The translations under genes were made by a program, and so were the position numbers. A stretch of 64,000 nucleotides of DNA from Aminobacter sp. AP02 (lineage in GTDB: Bacteria; Pseudomonadota; Alphaproteobacteria; Rhizobiales; Rhizobiaceae): the NCBI RefSeq assembly GCF_003148805.1, contig NZ_QGGX01000001.1, positions 248,001 to 312,000 of the forward strand, given 5' to 3'. The notes under the pieces were generated by a model, which was given only the letters and a program-made list of their open reading frames with translations, was not told the origin of the DNA and searched no databases. Positions within the stretch are counted from its first letter, which is position 1; the number at the start of each line of letters is the position of its first letter. This document shows positions 55,983 through 63,600 of the stretch, piece after piece.

Positions 55983-56023
55983 TTGACAGTTCTGAAAATC
56001 GAATGTTATTCTGAAATATCAGA
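55983..56023 (+). promoter_or_regulatory. Promoter and palindromic operator for the VOC operon
   Basis: TTGACA at 55983-55988 is followed after 21 bases by TCTGA-AATA-TCAGA (56010-56023). A -10 candidate is GTTATT (16-base spacer) or TATTCT (18-base spacer), overlapping the palindrome start, so a bound repressor would block the promoter. The same layout precedes the transporter operon at 47749. GGGAGG at 56062-56067 is the ribosome site for the gene. Confidence 0.65.
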
Positions 56024-56074
56024 CGCATTAAATTTGACAGCAAATCGCAGTCTTCATCCAAGGGAGGTATGTTC

Positions 56075-57016
56075 ATGGCGCGCATCAAGCTGAAGCAGCT
56101 CGCTTACGTCACCTACGCGGTTCCTGACCTCGACCTGATCGAGCGCTTTCTCGGCGACTTCGGCCTGACGCGGAACCTTCGCACCAATGACGTGCTCTAC
56201 ATGCGCGGCAGCGGTTCGGAGCAGTATCTCTACGTTGCAGAGAAGGCGTCCAAGGCCGAATACATCGCTCTGGCCTTCGAGGTGCAGTCGCGCCAGGACC
56301 TGGAGACCGCATCCATGGTTCCAGGCGCATCTCCTATGGAGAAGCTGACTGGGCCTGGTGGCGGCACGCGCGTTCGGCTTACCAGCCCGGGCGGCCAGAA
56401 GATCGATCTTGTCCACGGCATATCAGAGCTTGCGCCATTGCCGATCCGCGACACCTTTCCGCTCAACATCTCCGACCGCCAGCCGCGCAAGAACCGTCCC
56501 GTTCGCCAGCGCGCGGAAGCGACGCCTATCTTGCGGCTTGGGCACTGCGCGCTTTGGGTCAAGGATGGCCAGGCGGAACTCGACTGGTTCCTCAAGCACC
56601 TGGAGCTGGTTGCTTCCGACTATATCTGCATTCCAGGTGAGCCGAAGCCCAAGGTTATTGGCGCCTTCCTGCGCCTCGACCGTGGCGCCGATTTCGTCGA
56701 GCACCACTGCATCCTGATCAACGAGTCGATCCATTCGGGCTGCCACCACGCTTCGTTCGAGGTGCTCGACCTCGACGCGGTGTTCGCCGCGCACGAGCAT
56801 CTCAAGGCGCAGGACTGGTCGCTCGATGCCGGCATCGGCCGCCACTATCTCGGCAGCCTGATCTACGACTACTGGACCGACCCGTTCGGCAACCGGATCG
56901 AGCACTACACCGATTCAGATATCGTCAATCACGAGTACCAGCCGACGCGTTTCGTCGGCGGCGCCGAAGAGACAACCCAGTGGGGCATGGCCCCACCGCC
57001 GGAATTCTTCGCCTGA
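56075..57016 (+). CDS. VOC-family extradiol ring-cleavage dioxygenase-like protein
   Basis: A 313-residue protein with two vicinal-oxygen-chelate modules, the architecture of type I extradiol dioxygenases. The C-terminal module has the full 2-His-1-carboxylate set: His157 (LRLGHCALWV), His225 (GCHHASFEV) and Glu276 (GNRIEHYTD). His257 and Tyr265 lie where second-shell catalytic residues are found. It should open a catechol-like ring with O2 and Fe(II). ATG 56075 has the best spacing to GGGAGG; ATG 56069 is too close. It heads the operon with cupin, RidA-like and RraA-like genes. Confidence 0.87.
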   Translation: MARIKLKQLAYVTYAVPDLDLIERFLGDFGLTRNLRTNDVLYMRGSGSEQYLYVAEKASKAEYIALAFEVQSRQDLETASMVPGASPMEKLTGPGGGTRVRLTSPGGQKIDLVHGISELAPLPIRDTFPLNISDRQPRKNRPVRQRAEATPILRLGHCALWVKDGQAELDWFLKHLELVASDYICIPGEPKPKVIGAFLRLDRGADFVEHHCILINESIHSGCHHASFEVLDLDAVFAAHEHLKAQDWSLDAGIGRHYLGSLIYDYWTDPFGNRIEHYTDSDIVNHEYQPTRFVGGAEETTQWGMAPPPEFFA

Positions 57017-57125
57017 GCAAGAACAGACATCGGGGCGGGGAAGGCGAGCCTTCTCCGCCCGAGACGAAATCGCCCGGAGCGCCGCGTCCATTCGGACGCA
57101 AAGGACGCTCCAGGACTTTGAATCT

Positions 57126-57173
57126 ACGCATCGTGCTTTCCGAAAATCGATTCCGATTTTCGGGCCGATGCGT
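57126..57173. repeat. Rhizobial-type intergenic palindromic repeat
   Basis: A nested palindrome: outer arms ACGCATCG/CGATGCGT (57126-57133 and 57166-57173) and inner perfect 10-bp arms CCGAAAATCG/CGATTTTCGG around ATTC. I recall near-identical elements scattered through rhizobial intergenic regions. Here it separates the VOC and cupin genes and could form a strong mRNA hairpin between them. Confidence 0.7.
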
Positions 57174-57183
57174 GTGCAGGAGC

Positions 57184-57606
57184 ATGCCGGCAGTGACGCT
57201 AGAAGTCCTCATCCACACCGCGAAGCTTGATCCCGACAATTGGATCAACTTCCCCGAATACGGTTTTCGCCAGTATTTCCTCCACAAGAACGAGGCGACC
57301 GGCGCGTCGATCGCCCTGCTCGAGTTCGACGAGGGCGCGGGCGTGCCGGTGGCGCATTCGCATGCCTCGAACCAGTTCATGTATTGCCTCGAGGGCGAAT
57401 ACGAATATTCGGGTGGGAAGCTGACGCTGAGACCGGGCGACTTCTACATGAATCCCAAGGATCACCCGCACGGCCCGACGGTTGCGCGCAAGAAGTCGGT
57501 GCTGATCGAGATCTATGACGGCCCGCACTACTACGAAAAGCCGGTCTTCCACACCGATGAGACGATCGGCGGCATGCTGGCCAAGCAGCCGGAAAGCCGC
57601 AGCTGA
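57184..57606 (+). CDS. Cupin-domain protein
   Basis: A 140-residue single-domain cupin. The two cupin motifs are visible (VAHSHASNQFMYCLEGEYEY and LRPGDFYMNPKDHPHGP), supplying His residues for a metal. Such proteins are isomerases, dioxygenases or sensors. ATG 57184 follows CAGGAGC; the open frame runs upstream through the repeat but is not credible. It lies between the VOC dioxygenase and RidA-like genes, about 167 bases after the former. Confidence 0.8.
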   Translation: MPAVTLEVLIHTAKLDPDNWINFPEYGFRQYFLHKNEATGASIALLEFDEGAGVPVAHSHASNQFMYCLEGEYEYSGGKLTLRPGDFYMNPKDHPHGPTVARKKSVLIEIYDGPHYYEKPVFHTDETIGGMLAKQPESRS

Positions 57607-57657
57607 CGGCGCATCGCCGTCGACGAAAAATTGCATTCTTGCATTGGGAGGAAACCA

Positions 57658-58062
57658 ATGAGCTTTCGCCGCGTAACGTCACCACTCGCCCCGGAACCGG
57701 CGGCAGGCATGTGGTCGAACTGCCTGGTCGCAGGCAATATCGCCTACATCTCCGGCATGACCGCACGTTCGGTCGCAAACACCGAGCAGGTCCAGGGCGA
57801 CAACGAATATGAGCAAGCCAGGCTGGTCTTCGGCAAGATCAAGGGCCTGGTCGAGGCAGCCGGCGGCACCATGTCGGATATTGCCAAGCTGACAATCTTC
57901 GTCACCCGGATTGCCAATCGCGACCAGGTCTGGAAGGCACGCCAGGAGTTCTTCACCGGCGATTTTCCGGCGTGTTCGCTCGTCGAGGTTAGTTCGCTCG
58001 CCAAGCCCGACATCTATTTAGAAATCGAAGGCATAGCCCATTTGAGCGGAAAGCCCGCCTGA
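57658..58062 (+). CDS. RidA/YjgF-family protein lacking the canonical Arg
   Basis: A 134-residue member of the RidA family, whose prototypes hydrolyse enamine/imine intermediates; 2-aminomuconate deaminases also belong here. The C-terminal signature reads FPACSLVEVSSLAKPDIYLEIEG: Cys occupies the position of the Arg that anchors the substrate carboxylate in canonical RidA. A different substrate or role is therefore likely. ATG 57658 follows GGGAGG. It overlaps the RraA-like gene by one base. Confidence 0.85.
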   Translation: MSFRRVTSPLAPEPAAGMWSNCLVAGNIAYISGMTARSVANTEQVQGDNEYEQARLVFGKIKGLVEAAGGTMSDIAKLTIFVTRIANRDQVWKARQEFFTGDFPACSLVEVSSLAKPDIYLEIEGIAHLSGKPA

Positions 58063-58778
58063 TGGACGCGCTTACCGCGCTCAACCGCGAGCGGCTGCGA
58101 TACATCAGCGTCTCGACGCTGGCGACATGCCTGTTGCAGAAGGGATTTCGCAATCGCGTCATGCGCGGAGTACTACCGCTCAATGCACGGGCTGACCGTG
58201 TCGTTGGCGAGGCCTTTACGCTGCGCTTCATCCCGTCGCGCGAAGATCTCGATACCATGGCAAACTACGCCAAGGCGGACTTCCTGCACCGGCGCGCCAT
58301 CGAGGAATGCCCGGCGGGGCATGTGCTCGTCATCGACAGCGGCGGTGTTGCCGAAGCAGGCTCTGCCGGCGACATCATGATCGCAAGGCTCAAGGCGCGC
58401 GGTGTTGCAGGTGCCGTCAGCGACGGCGGATTCCGCGACACGCCCGACATACGCAAACTCGATTTCCCGGCATTTCATCAGGCGCCGGCGCCACGTTCGA
58501 CACCGGTAGCGCTAAGCCCGGTCGATCTGCAGCGGCCGATCGGCTGCGGTGGGGTCGCGGTCTATCCAGGCGACATCATAGTCGGCGATGGCGACGGGGT
58601 CGTTGTGATACCCATGCATCTGGCCAACGAAATCGCCGAAAAGGCCCAGGCTATGACCGAATATGAGGGCTTTGCCGCCGAAATGGTCGGCGAGGGCCGC
58701 AGCATCATCGGGCTGTATCCAGCATCCGAAGCGTCGCTGAAAGAATTCGAGTTGTGGCGCGCTCAACGGGGCAATTGA
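58062..58778 (+). CDS. RraA-like/HMG aldolase-family protein
   Basis: A 238-residue protein of the RraA family, which includes class II 4-hydroxy-4-methyl-2-oxoglutarate/4-carboxy-4-hydroxy-2-oxoadipate aldolases as well as the RNase E inhibitor. The aldolase motif is visible as Arg125-Asp126 in SDGGFRDTP, with GVAVYPGDIIVGDGDGVVVIP downstream. In an operon with a ring-cleavage dioxygenase, an aldolase or oxaloacetate-decarboxylase role is more likely than RNase control. It is coupled to the RidA-like gene by a one-base overlap. Confidence 0.85.
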   Translation: MDALTALNRERLRYISVSTLATCLLQKGFRNRVMRGVLPLNARADRVVGEAFTLRFIPSREDLDTMANYAKADFLHRRAIEECPAGHVLVIDSGGVAEAGSAGDIMIARLKARGVAGAVSDGGFRDTPDIRKLDFPAFHQAPAPRSTPVALSPVDLQRPIGCGGVAVYPGDIIVGDGDGVVVIPMHLANEIAEKAQAMTEYEGFAAEMVGEGRSIIGLYPASEASLKEFELWRAQRGN

Positions 58779-58909
58779 GCCGACGATATCGAAATGTCTG
58801 CAATTGTATGAAAAGACGCTTCCAAGCTTTGCCGAACTGCGCATTATGCTGACGCGATAGCGATGGAAGTAACTGGCCTTGCTATCCGCCTTGTACCTTG
58901 GTTGGGATT

Positions 58910-59956
58910 ATGGACGGCATGTACGACAACCTGATTGGTGCCATACAATCGATAGGCACCTCGGAATTTTATCGCCCGCTCATCGATGTCGCCAAGCGGG
59001 AGGTCGCGGCCGACGTCGAGTGGGTCGTGCGCTATTCGCCGCATGTTCCGCCGGCGCTGATCCATTGCGGCAAGCGTCCCCAGACGCCTGTTTCAGTCGA
59101 CTTCGACATGGTCAACAAGCTCTATGACGAGGGTTTTTATCGCCTCGATCCATGGCTTCGCTACTGGACCAGCTACAAGACCGCCGGGCTGGTTACCCCG
59201 GACACGCTGCCGAGCCACTTCGCCAAGGATGATTTCTATTCGGCGTTGAAGCCGTTTCTCGGCGACATGGACGTCATGGTGATGTTCTTGCCGGCATTCG
59301 GCGGAAATTGTGTCGCGCTGTTTTTGGAACGTGAGGAGCCGTTCGACATGGACGAACGGGCCACATTCCTTTCGCTGTTTCCGGCCATGCTGGCGATGCA
59401 CAAGGTCCACATCCAGAACCTCATGACGCAGACCTGGCTTGGCGCGCCGGCCGAGCGCAGTGCAGCCCTCCAGCTGCCGTCGGCAGTGCAGATTCGCGAT
59501 GGCGCTGGCCGCGTCGTTTACGAATCGGAATCCTGGCTGTCGGTGCGCAAGCAGAACCCGGGCTTTGCCCGCGCCGCCGAGGCCGTGCGCACCAAGGGCG
59601 ACGGCAAGTCGGTCAAGACCGAGTTGGGCATGTTCCACGTCGATCGCATGGACTTTCCCGATTTGTGGGGCCGCGACCTCAGCGTCGTCACCTACGAGGT
59701 CAACGGCAAGGTGCGATCGTCGCTCGACATCGACAAGGCGATCGATGATTTCGAGCCGACCGACTTTACCCCGCGCGAGCGCGAGATGGTACGGCTGATG
59801 CTGCTTGGCAATTCCAATGAACGCATGGCCGAGAAGCTGTCGATCGGGATCGGCACCATCCGCAATCACCGCAAGCGCATCTACGACAAGCTCTACATCT
59901 CGGCCGAGCGCGACCTGTTTTCGATGTTCCTGAGCTCGCTCAACGAGAACGCCTGA
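58910..59956 (+). CDS. LuxR-family regulator with unrecognised N-terminal domain
   Basis: A regulator of 348 residues from ATG 58910 (TTG 58898 is also possible). The C-terminal GerE helix-turn-helix is clear (FTPREREMVRLMLLGNSNERMA, then IGTIRNHRKRIYDKL). The 280-residue N-terminal part is soluble, has no receiver Asp motif and matches no domain I know; it resembles neither a quorum-sensing autoinducer domain nor PAS clearly. It lies between the ring-cleavage operon and the corrinoid protein gene and may sense a pathway compound. Confidence 0.8.
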   Translation: MDGMYDNLIGAIQSIGTSEFYRPLIDVAKREVAADVEWVVRYSPHVPPALIHCGKRPQTPVSVDFDMVNKLYDEGFYRLDPWLRYWTSYKTAGLVTPDTLPSHFAKDDFYSALKPFLGDMDVMVMFLPAFGGNCVALFLEREEPFDMDERATFLSLFPAMLAMHKVHIQNLMTQTWLGAPAERSAALQLPSAVQIRDGAGRVVYESESWLSVRKQNPGFARAAEAVRTKGDGKSVKTELGMFHVDRMDFPDLWGRDLSVVTYEVNGKVRSSLDIDKAIDDFEPTDFTPREREMVRLMLLGNSNERMAEKLSIGIGTIRNHRKRIYDKLYISAERDLFSMFLSSLNENA

Positions 59957-59977
59957 ACCTCCCGGTCGACTGAACCG

Positions 59978-60007
59978 ACGGCACGCCCCGTGAGGGCGCG
60001 CCGTTTT
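59978..60007 (+). terminator. Probable terminator after the LuxR-family gene
   Basis: An 11-bp stem with one A-C mismatch (59978-59988 with 59994-60004), a 5-base loop and four T. The short T-run makes it moderate in strength. Confidence 0.55.
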
Positions 60008-60158
60008 CCGTTCAAGTGCGATTATCGCGCTGATTTCGCCGCATCATTTCAGCCGCTGTGATGGTCTCATTCGGGACTTCGCCTGCTTGGCCCCAATGCC
60101 TATCAACGATCTTGTCGATGGCTGGACTGCGCCATCACGAGGCATTTGGGAGCGTGCT

Positions 60159-60866
60159 ATGAGCGGTGACATGGACGAGATCGTCCTTTCGGAATTGTCG
60201 GACGACGAACTCGTCGCGCAGATGCATGCCGACATGTATGACGGCCTGCTTGAGGAGGTCGCCGAAGGGACGCAGATCCTGCTCGACCGTGGCTGGCCGG
60301 CAACCGAAGTGCTGCAAAAGGCGCTGGTCGACGGCATGACGATTGTCGGTATCGATTTCCGCGACGGCATCCTGTTCGTGCCCGAAGTGCTGCTCTCGGC
60401 CAACGCCATGAAGGCAGGCATGAACCTGCTCAAGCCGCTTCTCGCCAACACTGGCGCCAAGCCGGTCGGCAAGGCGGTCATCGGCACGGTCAAGGGCGAC
60501 ATCCACGATATTGGCAAGAACCTCGTCATCATGATGTGGGAGGGCGCCGGCCTGGAGGTCGTCGACCTTGGGATCAACGTCGATGCAGATGTCTACATGC
60601 GGGCGCTGGAGGAGCATCAGCCCGACATTCTCGGCCTGTCGGCGCTGCTCACCACCACCATGCCCTACATGAAAGTCGTCATCGACACGATGAAGGAAAA
60701 GGGCGTGCGCGAGGACTACATCGTGCTGGTCGGCGGCGCCCCCCTCAACGAGGAATTCAGTGCCGCTGTCGGCGCCGATGCCTATTGCCGCGATGCTGCC
60801 GCCGCCGTCGACATGGCCAAGCACTATCTCGCCCAGAAGTACCGCATCAATTCGGTAGCCATGTAA
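60159..60866 (+). CDS. Corrinoid (B12-binding) protein of a methyltransferase system
   Basis: A 235-residue methyltransferase-cognate corrinoid protein like MtbC, MttC and MtgC. The N-terminal helical cap (LDRGWPATEVLQKALVDGM) is followed by the B12-binding domain, with Asp-x-His-x-x-Gly in VKGDIHDIGKNLV (the axial ligand is His116), the GLSALLTTT loop and VGGAPLNEEF. ATG 60159 has GGGAG 6 bases upstream; longer frames start at TTG 60087. It should shuttle the methyl group from the MttB-like enzyme (41086) to tetrahydrofolate. It lies 17 kb from that enzyme but beside purU and near a metF-like gene. Confidence 0.92.
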   Translation: MSGDMDEIVLSELSDDELVAQMHADMYDGLLEEVAEGTQILLDRGWPATEVLQKALVDGMTIVGIDFRDGILFVPEVLLSANAMKAGMNLLKPLLANTGAKPVGKAVIGTVKGDIHDIGKNLVIMMWEGAGLEVVDLGINVDADVYMRALEEHQPDILGLSALLTTTMPYMKVVIDTMKEKGVREDYIVLVGGAPLNEEFSAAVGADAYCRDAAAAVDMAKHYLAQKYRINSVAM

Positions 60867-60903
60867 GGGCGTCGCGCGCCTCAACAATTTTCGGGACAAG
60901 AAA

Positions 60904-62178
60904 ATGACGAAAGCACTCATCGTAGGCGGCGGTATTGCGGGCCTTACCGCGGCCCTGAGGCTGCACGCCCTTGGCATCGACGTCGAAGTGTTCGAGGCGG
61001 CCGCCGAGATCCGTGAACTCGGTGTCGGCATAAATCTCCAGCCCAATGCGGTCAAGGAACTGACAAATCTCGGCCTCGCCGAGCGCCTCGCTGCGATAGG
61101 CGTGCCGATGCAGGAGCTCGCCTACTACAACAGGCACGGCCAGCAGATTTGGACCGAGCCGCGTGGTTTGAAAGCCGGCTATCTCTGGCCGCAGTTCGGC
61201 ATCAACCGTGGCCGCTTCCAGGGGCTGCTGCTGCAGGCGGTGCGCGAGCGGCTGGATGATGACAGGGTACATCAATCCCACTACTTCGACCGGCTCACCC
61301 AGGACGGCAGCGGCGTCACCGCCGAGTTCTTGGATGCCAGGGGCGGCAAGCCGGTCGGCAGCTACCATGGCGACATCCTGATCGGCGCCGACGGCATCCA
61401 TTCGGCGGTGCGCCGCTTCTACTACCCCGAGGAGGCGCAGCCACGCTTCGCCGGTCAGATCATGTGGCGCGGCGTCACCGATGCCGAAAGCTTCCTCGAC
61501 GGCCGCACCATGTTCATGGCGGGCCATCGAGCGCAGAAGGTCGTGTTCTACCCGATGAGCGGCGAAGCGCTTGCCAGGGGCAAGGCCGAGATCAACTTCG
61601 TTGCCGAGGACACTGTAGATCCCGACAAGCCGATGCCGCGCGAGGAATGGAACCGCGCCTGCGCCGCCGATGAGGTTGCGCCACGCTTCGACAACTGGGC
61701 CTACGACTGGTGCGACGTTCCAGGCATCATCCGCGAGGCAAAGCAGATCTACATCTTTCCCAAGGTCGATCGCGACCCTATTCCGCAATGGACCTTCGGC
61801 CGCGTGACGATGATCGGCGATGCGGCGCATGCCATGCATCCGGCGGGCTCCAGCGGCGCGTCGCAGGCAATCGTCGACGTCCGCGCGCTCGCCATCTCCT
61901 TCGTCACCGAAGCCGACCCGGTGAGGGCACTATCGCTCTACGAAAAGCTGCGCCTCGAAGAGGTCTATTCGCTGGTGGCGCTCAACCGCAACAAAATGGG
62001 CCCCGAGTGGGTGATGGTGATGGCCGAGGAGCGCACGCCCGATGGCTTCAAGCACATCCATGACGTCATTGCCGCCGAAGAGCTGCAGAAGATAGCCGAC
62101 GACTACAAACGCGCGGCCGGTTTCTACCCGACCGACGTCAACGCGCTCGACGTCAGGGTCGACGTCGATCCCCGCTAA
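60904..62178 (+). CDS. FAD-dependent monooxygenase, PhzS-like
   Basis: A 424-residue class A flavin monooxygenase. The three family fingerprints are present: [14 protein letters not shown] at the N-terminus, [14 protein letters not shown] near residue 165 and [20 protein letters not shown] near 305. Overall it resembles the PhzS branch (5-methylphenazine-1-carboxylate 1-monooxygenase), which decarboxylatively hydroxylates an N-methylated heteroaromatic acid. That makes hydroxylation of an aromatic or N-heteroaromatic acid plausible here. It sits between the corrinoid protein (37 bases upstream) and purU, so it is probably co-transcribed with them. Confidence 0.87.
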   Translation: MTKALIVGGGIAGLTAALRLHALGIDVEVFEAAAEIRELGVGINLQPNAVKELTNLGLAERLAAIGVPMQELAYYNRHGQQIWTEPRGLKAGYLWPQFGINRGRFQGLLLQAVRERLDDDRVHQSHYFDRLTQDGSGVTAEFLDARGGKPVGSYHGDILIGADGIHSAVRRFYYPEEAQPRFAGQIMWRGVTDAESFLDGRTMFMAGHRAQKVVFYPMSGEALARGKAEINFVAEDTVDPDKPMPREEWNRACAADEVAPRFDNWAYDWCDVPGIIREAKQIYIFPKVDRDPIPQWTFGRVTMIGDAAHAMHPAGSSGASQAIVDVRALAISFVTEADPVRALSLYEKLRLEEVYSLVALNRNKMGPEWVMVMAEERTPDGFKHIHDVIAAEELQKIADDYKRAAGFYPTDVNALDVRVDVDPR

Positions 62179-62213
62179 TTTCATTCAGTGGCCGCGAACA
62201 GGACCTCGCAAGT

Positions 62214-63137
62214 ATGAACATTGTCATTGAAAATCCGATCGGGGCCGGTAGCGCCGAGCCGTTGGCATCAGCGGACCACAGGCCTTCTTTCGTTTTGGCT
62301 CTGTCGAGCCCCAACCGGCGTGGCATCGTCGCCGCCATCACCGCTATACTGTGCGAGGAACAAGGCGACATCACCGAGGCGCATCAATATGGCGACGAAC
62401 GGACCGATCGCTTTTTCATGCGCATCGTGTTCAGCTTCGACGACGACGCGGCCAAGCTTGCTCATCTGAACTCACGCCTGGCCGAGGTCGGCGGACGTTT
62501 TGGAATGGAATGGTCCGTACGGGATCGCGGGCACAAGCATCGCATCATGCTTTTGGTGTCGAAATTCGACCATTGCCTGGTCGACTTGCTTTACCGCTGG
62601 CGCACCGGCGAACTCCCTGTCGAGATCGCCGCGATCGTTTCCAATCATCCAGCCGAGACTTTCGGGCATATCGACTTTGGCGCCATTCCGTTCCATCATC
62701 TGCCGATCAGCGCCGCCACCAAGCAGGCGCAGGAGCTGGTACTGCAGCGCCTCATCGACGAAACTGCGACCGACCTTGTCGTTCTGGCTCGCTACATGCA
62801 GGTGTTTTCCGACGAGATGTCGGCAAGGCTGTCGGGCCGTTGCATCAACATCCATCATTCGTTCCTGCCTGGCTTCAAGGGTGCCAAGCCCTATCATCAG
62901 GCGCATCAGCGCGGGGTCAAATTGATCGGCGCGACGGCTCACTACGTTACTGGCGACCTCGACGAAGGGCCGATCATCGAGCAGGGCGTCGAGCGCATCA
63001 GCCATATCGACACCGCCGATGAACTCGTGCGCAAGGGCCGGGACATCGAGCGCTGGGTGTTGGCGCGCGCCATTCGTTATCATGTCGAGCAGCGCGTCTT
63101 CCTCAACGGCAAGACGACCGTCGTCCTGCAAGACTAG
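62214..63137 (+). CDS. purU: Formyltetrahydrofolate deformylase
   Basis: A 307-residue PurU. An ACT domain (about residues 25-100, [20 protein letters not shown]) precedes the formyltransferase-type catalytic domain with [20 protein letters not shown] and the [12 protein letters not shown] segment holding the catalytic Asp. It releases formate from 10-formyl-tetrahydrofolate. About 20 extra N-terminal residues precede the usual start. Together with a corrinoid protein and MetF-like reductase it forms the C1 oxidation branch seen in chloromethane-utilising clusters. Confidence 0.93.
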   Translation: MNIVIENPIGAGSAEPLASADHRPSFVLALSSPNRRGIVAAITAILCEEQGDITEAHQYGDERTDRFFMRIVFSFDDDAAKLAHLNSRLAEVGGRFGMEWSVRDRGHKHRIMLLVSKFDHCLVDLLYRWRTGELPVEIAAIVSNHPAETFGHIDFGAIPFHHLPISAATKQAQELVLQRLIDETATDLVVLARYMQVFSDEMSARLSGRCINIHHSFLPGFKGAKPYHQAHQRGVKLIGATAHYVTGDLDEGPIIEQGVERISHIDTADELVRKGRDIERWVLARAIRYHVEQRVFLNGKTTVVLQD

Positions 63138-63174
63138 CAAGATTTTCTTGTTGGAGCGCCAGAGGAGGCGACAC

Positions 63175-63462
63175 ATGCCTGAAGCCAACGTTACCTTGAC
63201 CACGCCCAATGCGGCGAAATATGCAGCGCAGCTGTTGAAGCATTGGAGCCACCGCAATCCCGATATCGCGGCCGGCCCGCAATGGACCTCGATGACCTTT
63301 GGAGGGACCACCTACATCGTCGAGTCCAGGGCCGATGCGCTGGTTGCCCGTATCACCGCCGCCGACGATGCCGCGCTAAACGCGGCCAAGGGCGCGTTCC
63401 AGGAACATATCGACCGTTTCGCCTTCCGCGAAGCGCCAGCGCTCGCCTGGAACTGGCGCTAG
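63175..63462 (+). CDS. DUF2218 family protein
   Basis: A 95-residue protein with the DUF2218 pattern: AAQLLKHWSHRNPD near the N-terminus, a middle strand region (TSMTFGGTTYIVES), and the ending HIDRFAFREAPALAWNW. ATG 63175 follows AGGAGG. The family has no established enzymatic role; it is found alone or fused to siderophore-interacting proteins. Its place between purU and a metF-like gene is the only functional clue. Confidence 0.85.
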   Translation: MPEANVTLTTPNAAKYAAQLLKHWSHRNPDIAAGPQWTSMTFGGTTYIVESRADALVARITAADDAALNAAKGAFQEHIDRFAFREAPALAWNWR

Positions 63463-63493
63463 GGCGATTTCTTAGGCCAAAGGTCCAAAACGG

Positions 63494-63527
63494 AAGCGCC
63501 CGGCAGTCATTCCGCCGGGCGCTTTTA
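63494..63527 (+). terminator. Rho-independent terminator after the DUF2218 gene
   Basis: A perfect 11-bp stem (63494-63504 with 63514-63524), a 9-base loop and a T-rich tail. It marks the right end of the corrinoid/PhzS-like/purU/DUF2218 run. Confidence 0.85.
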
Positions 63528-63600
63528 TTCTGTCTATGCTTCTCGTCAAGCTGGGTGACGGTCAAGCGCCGCCACCGCTGCGCACGACCGTCTTGCAAAC

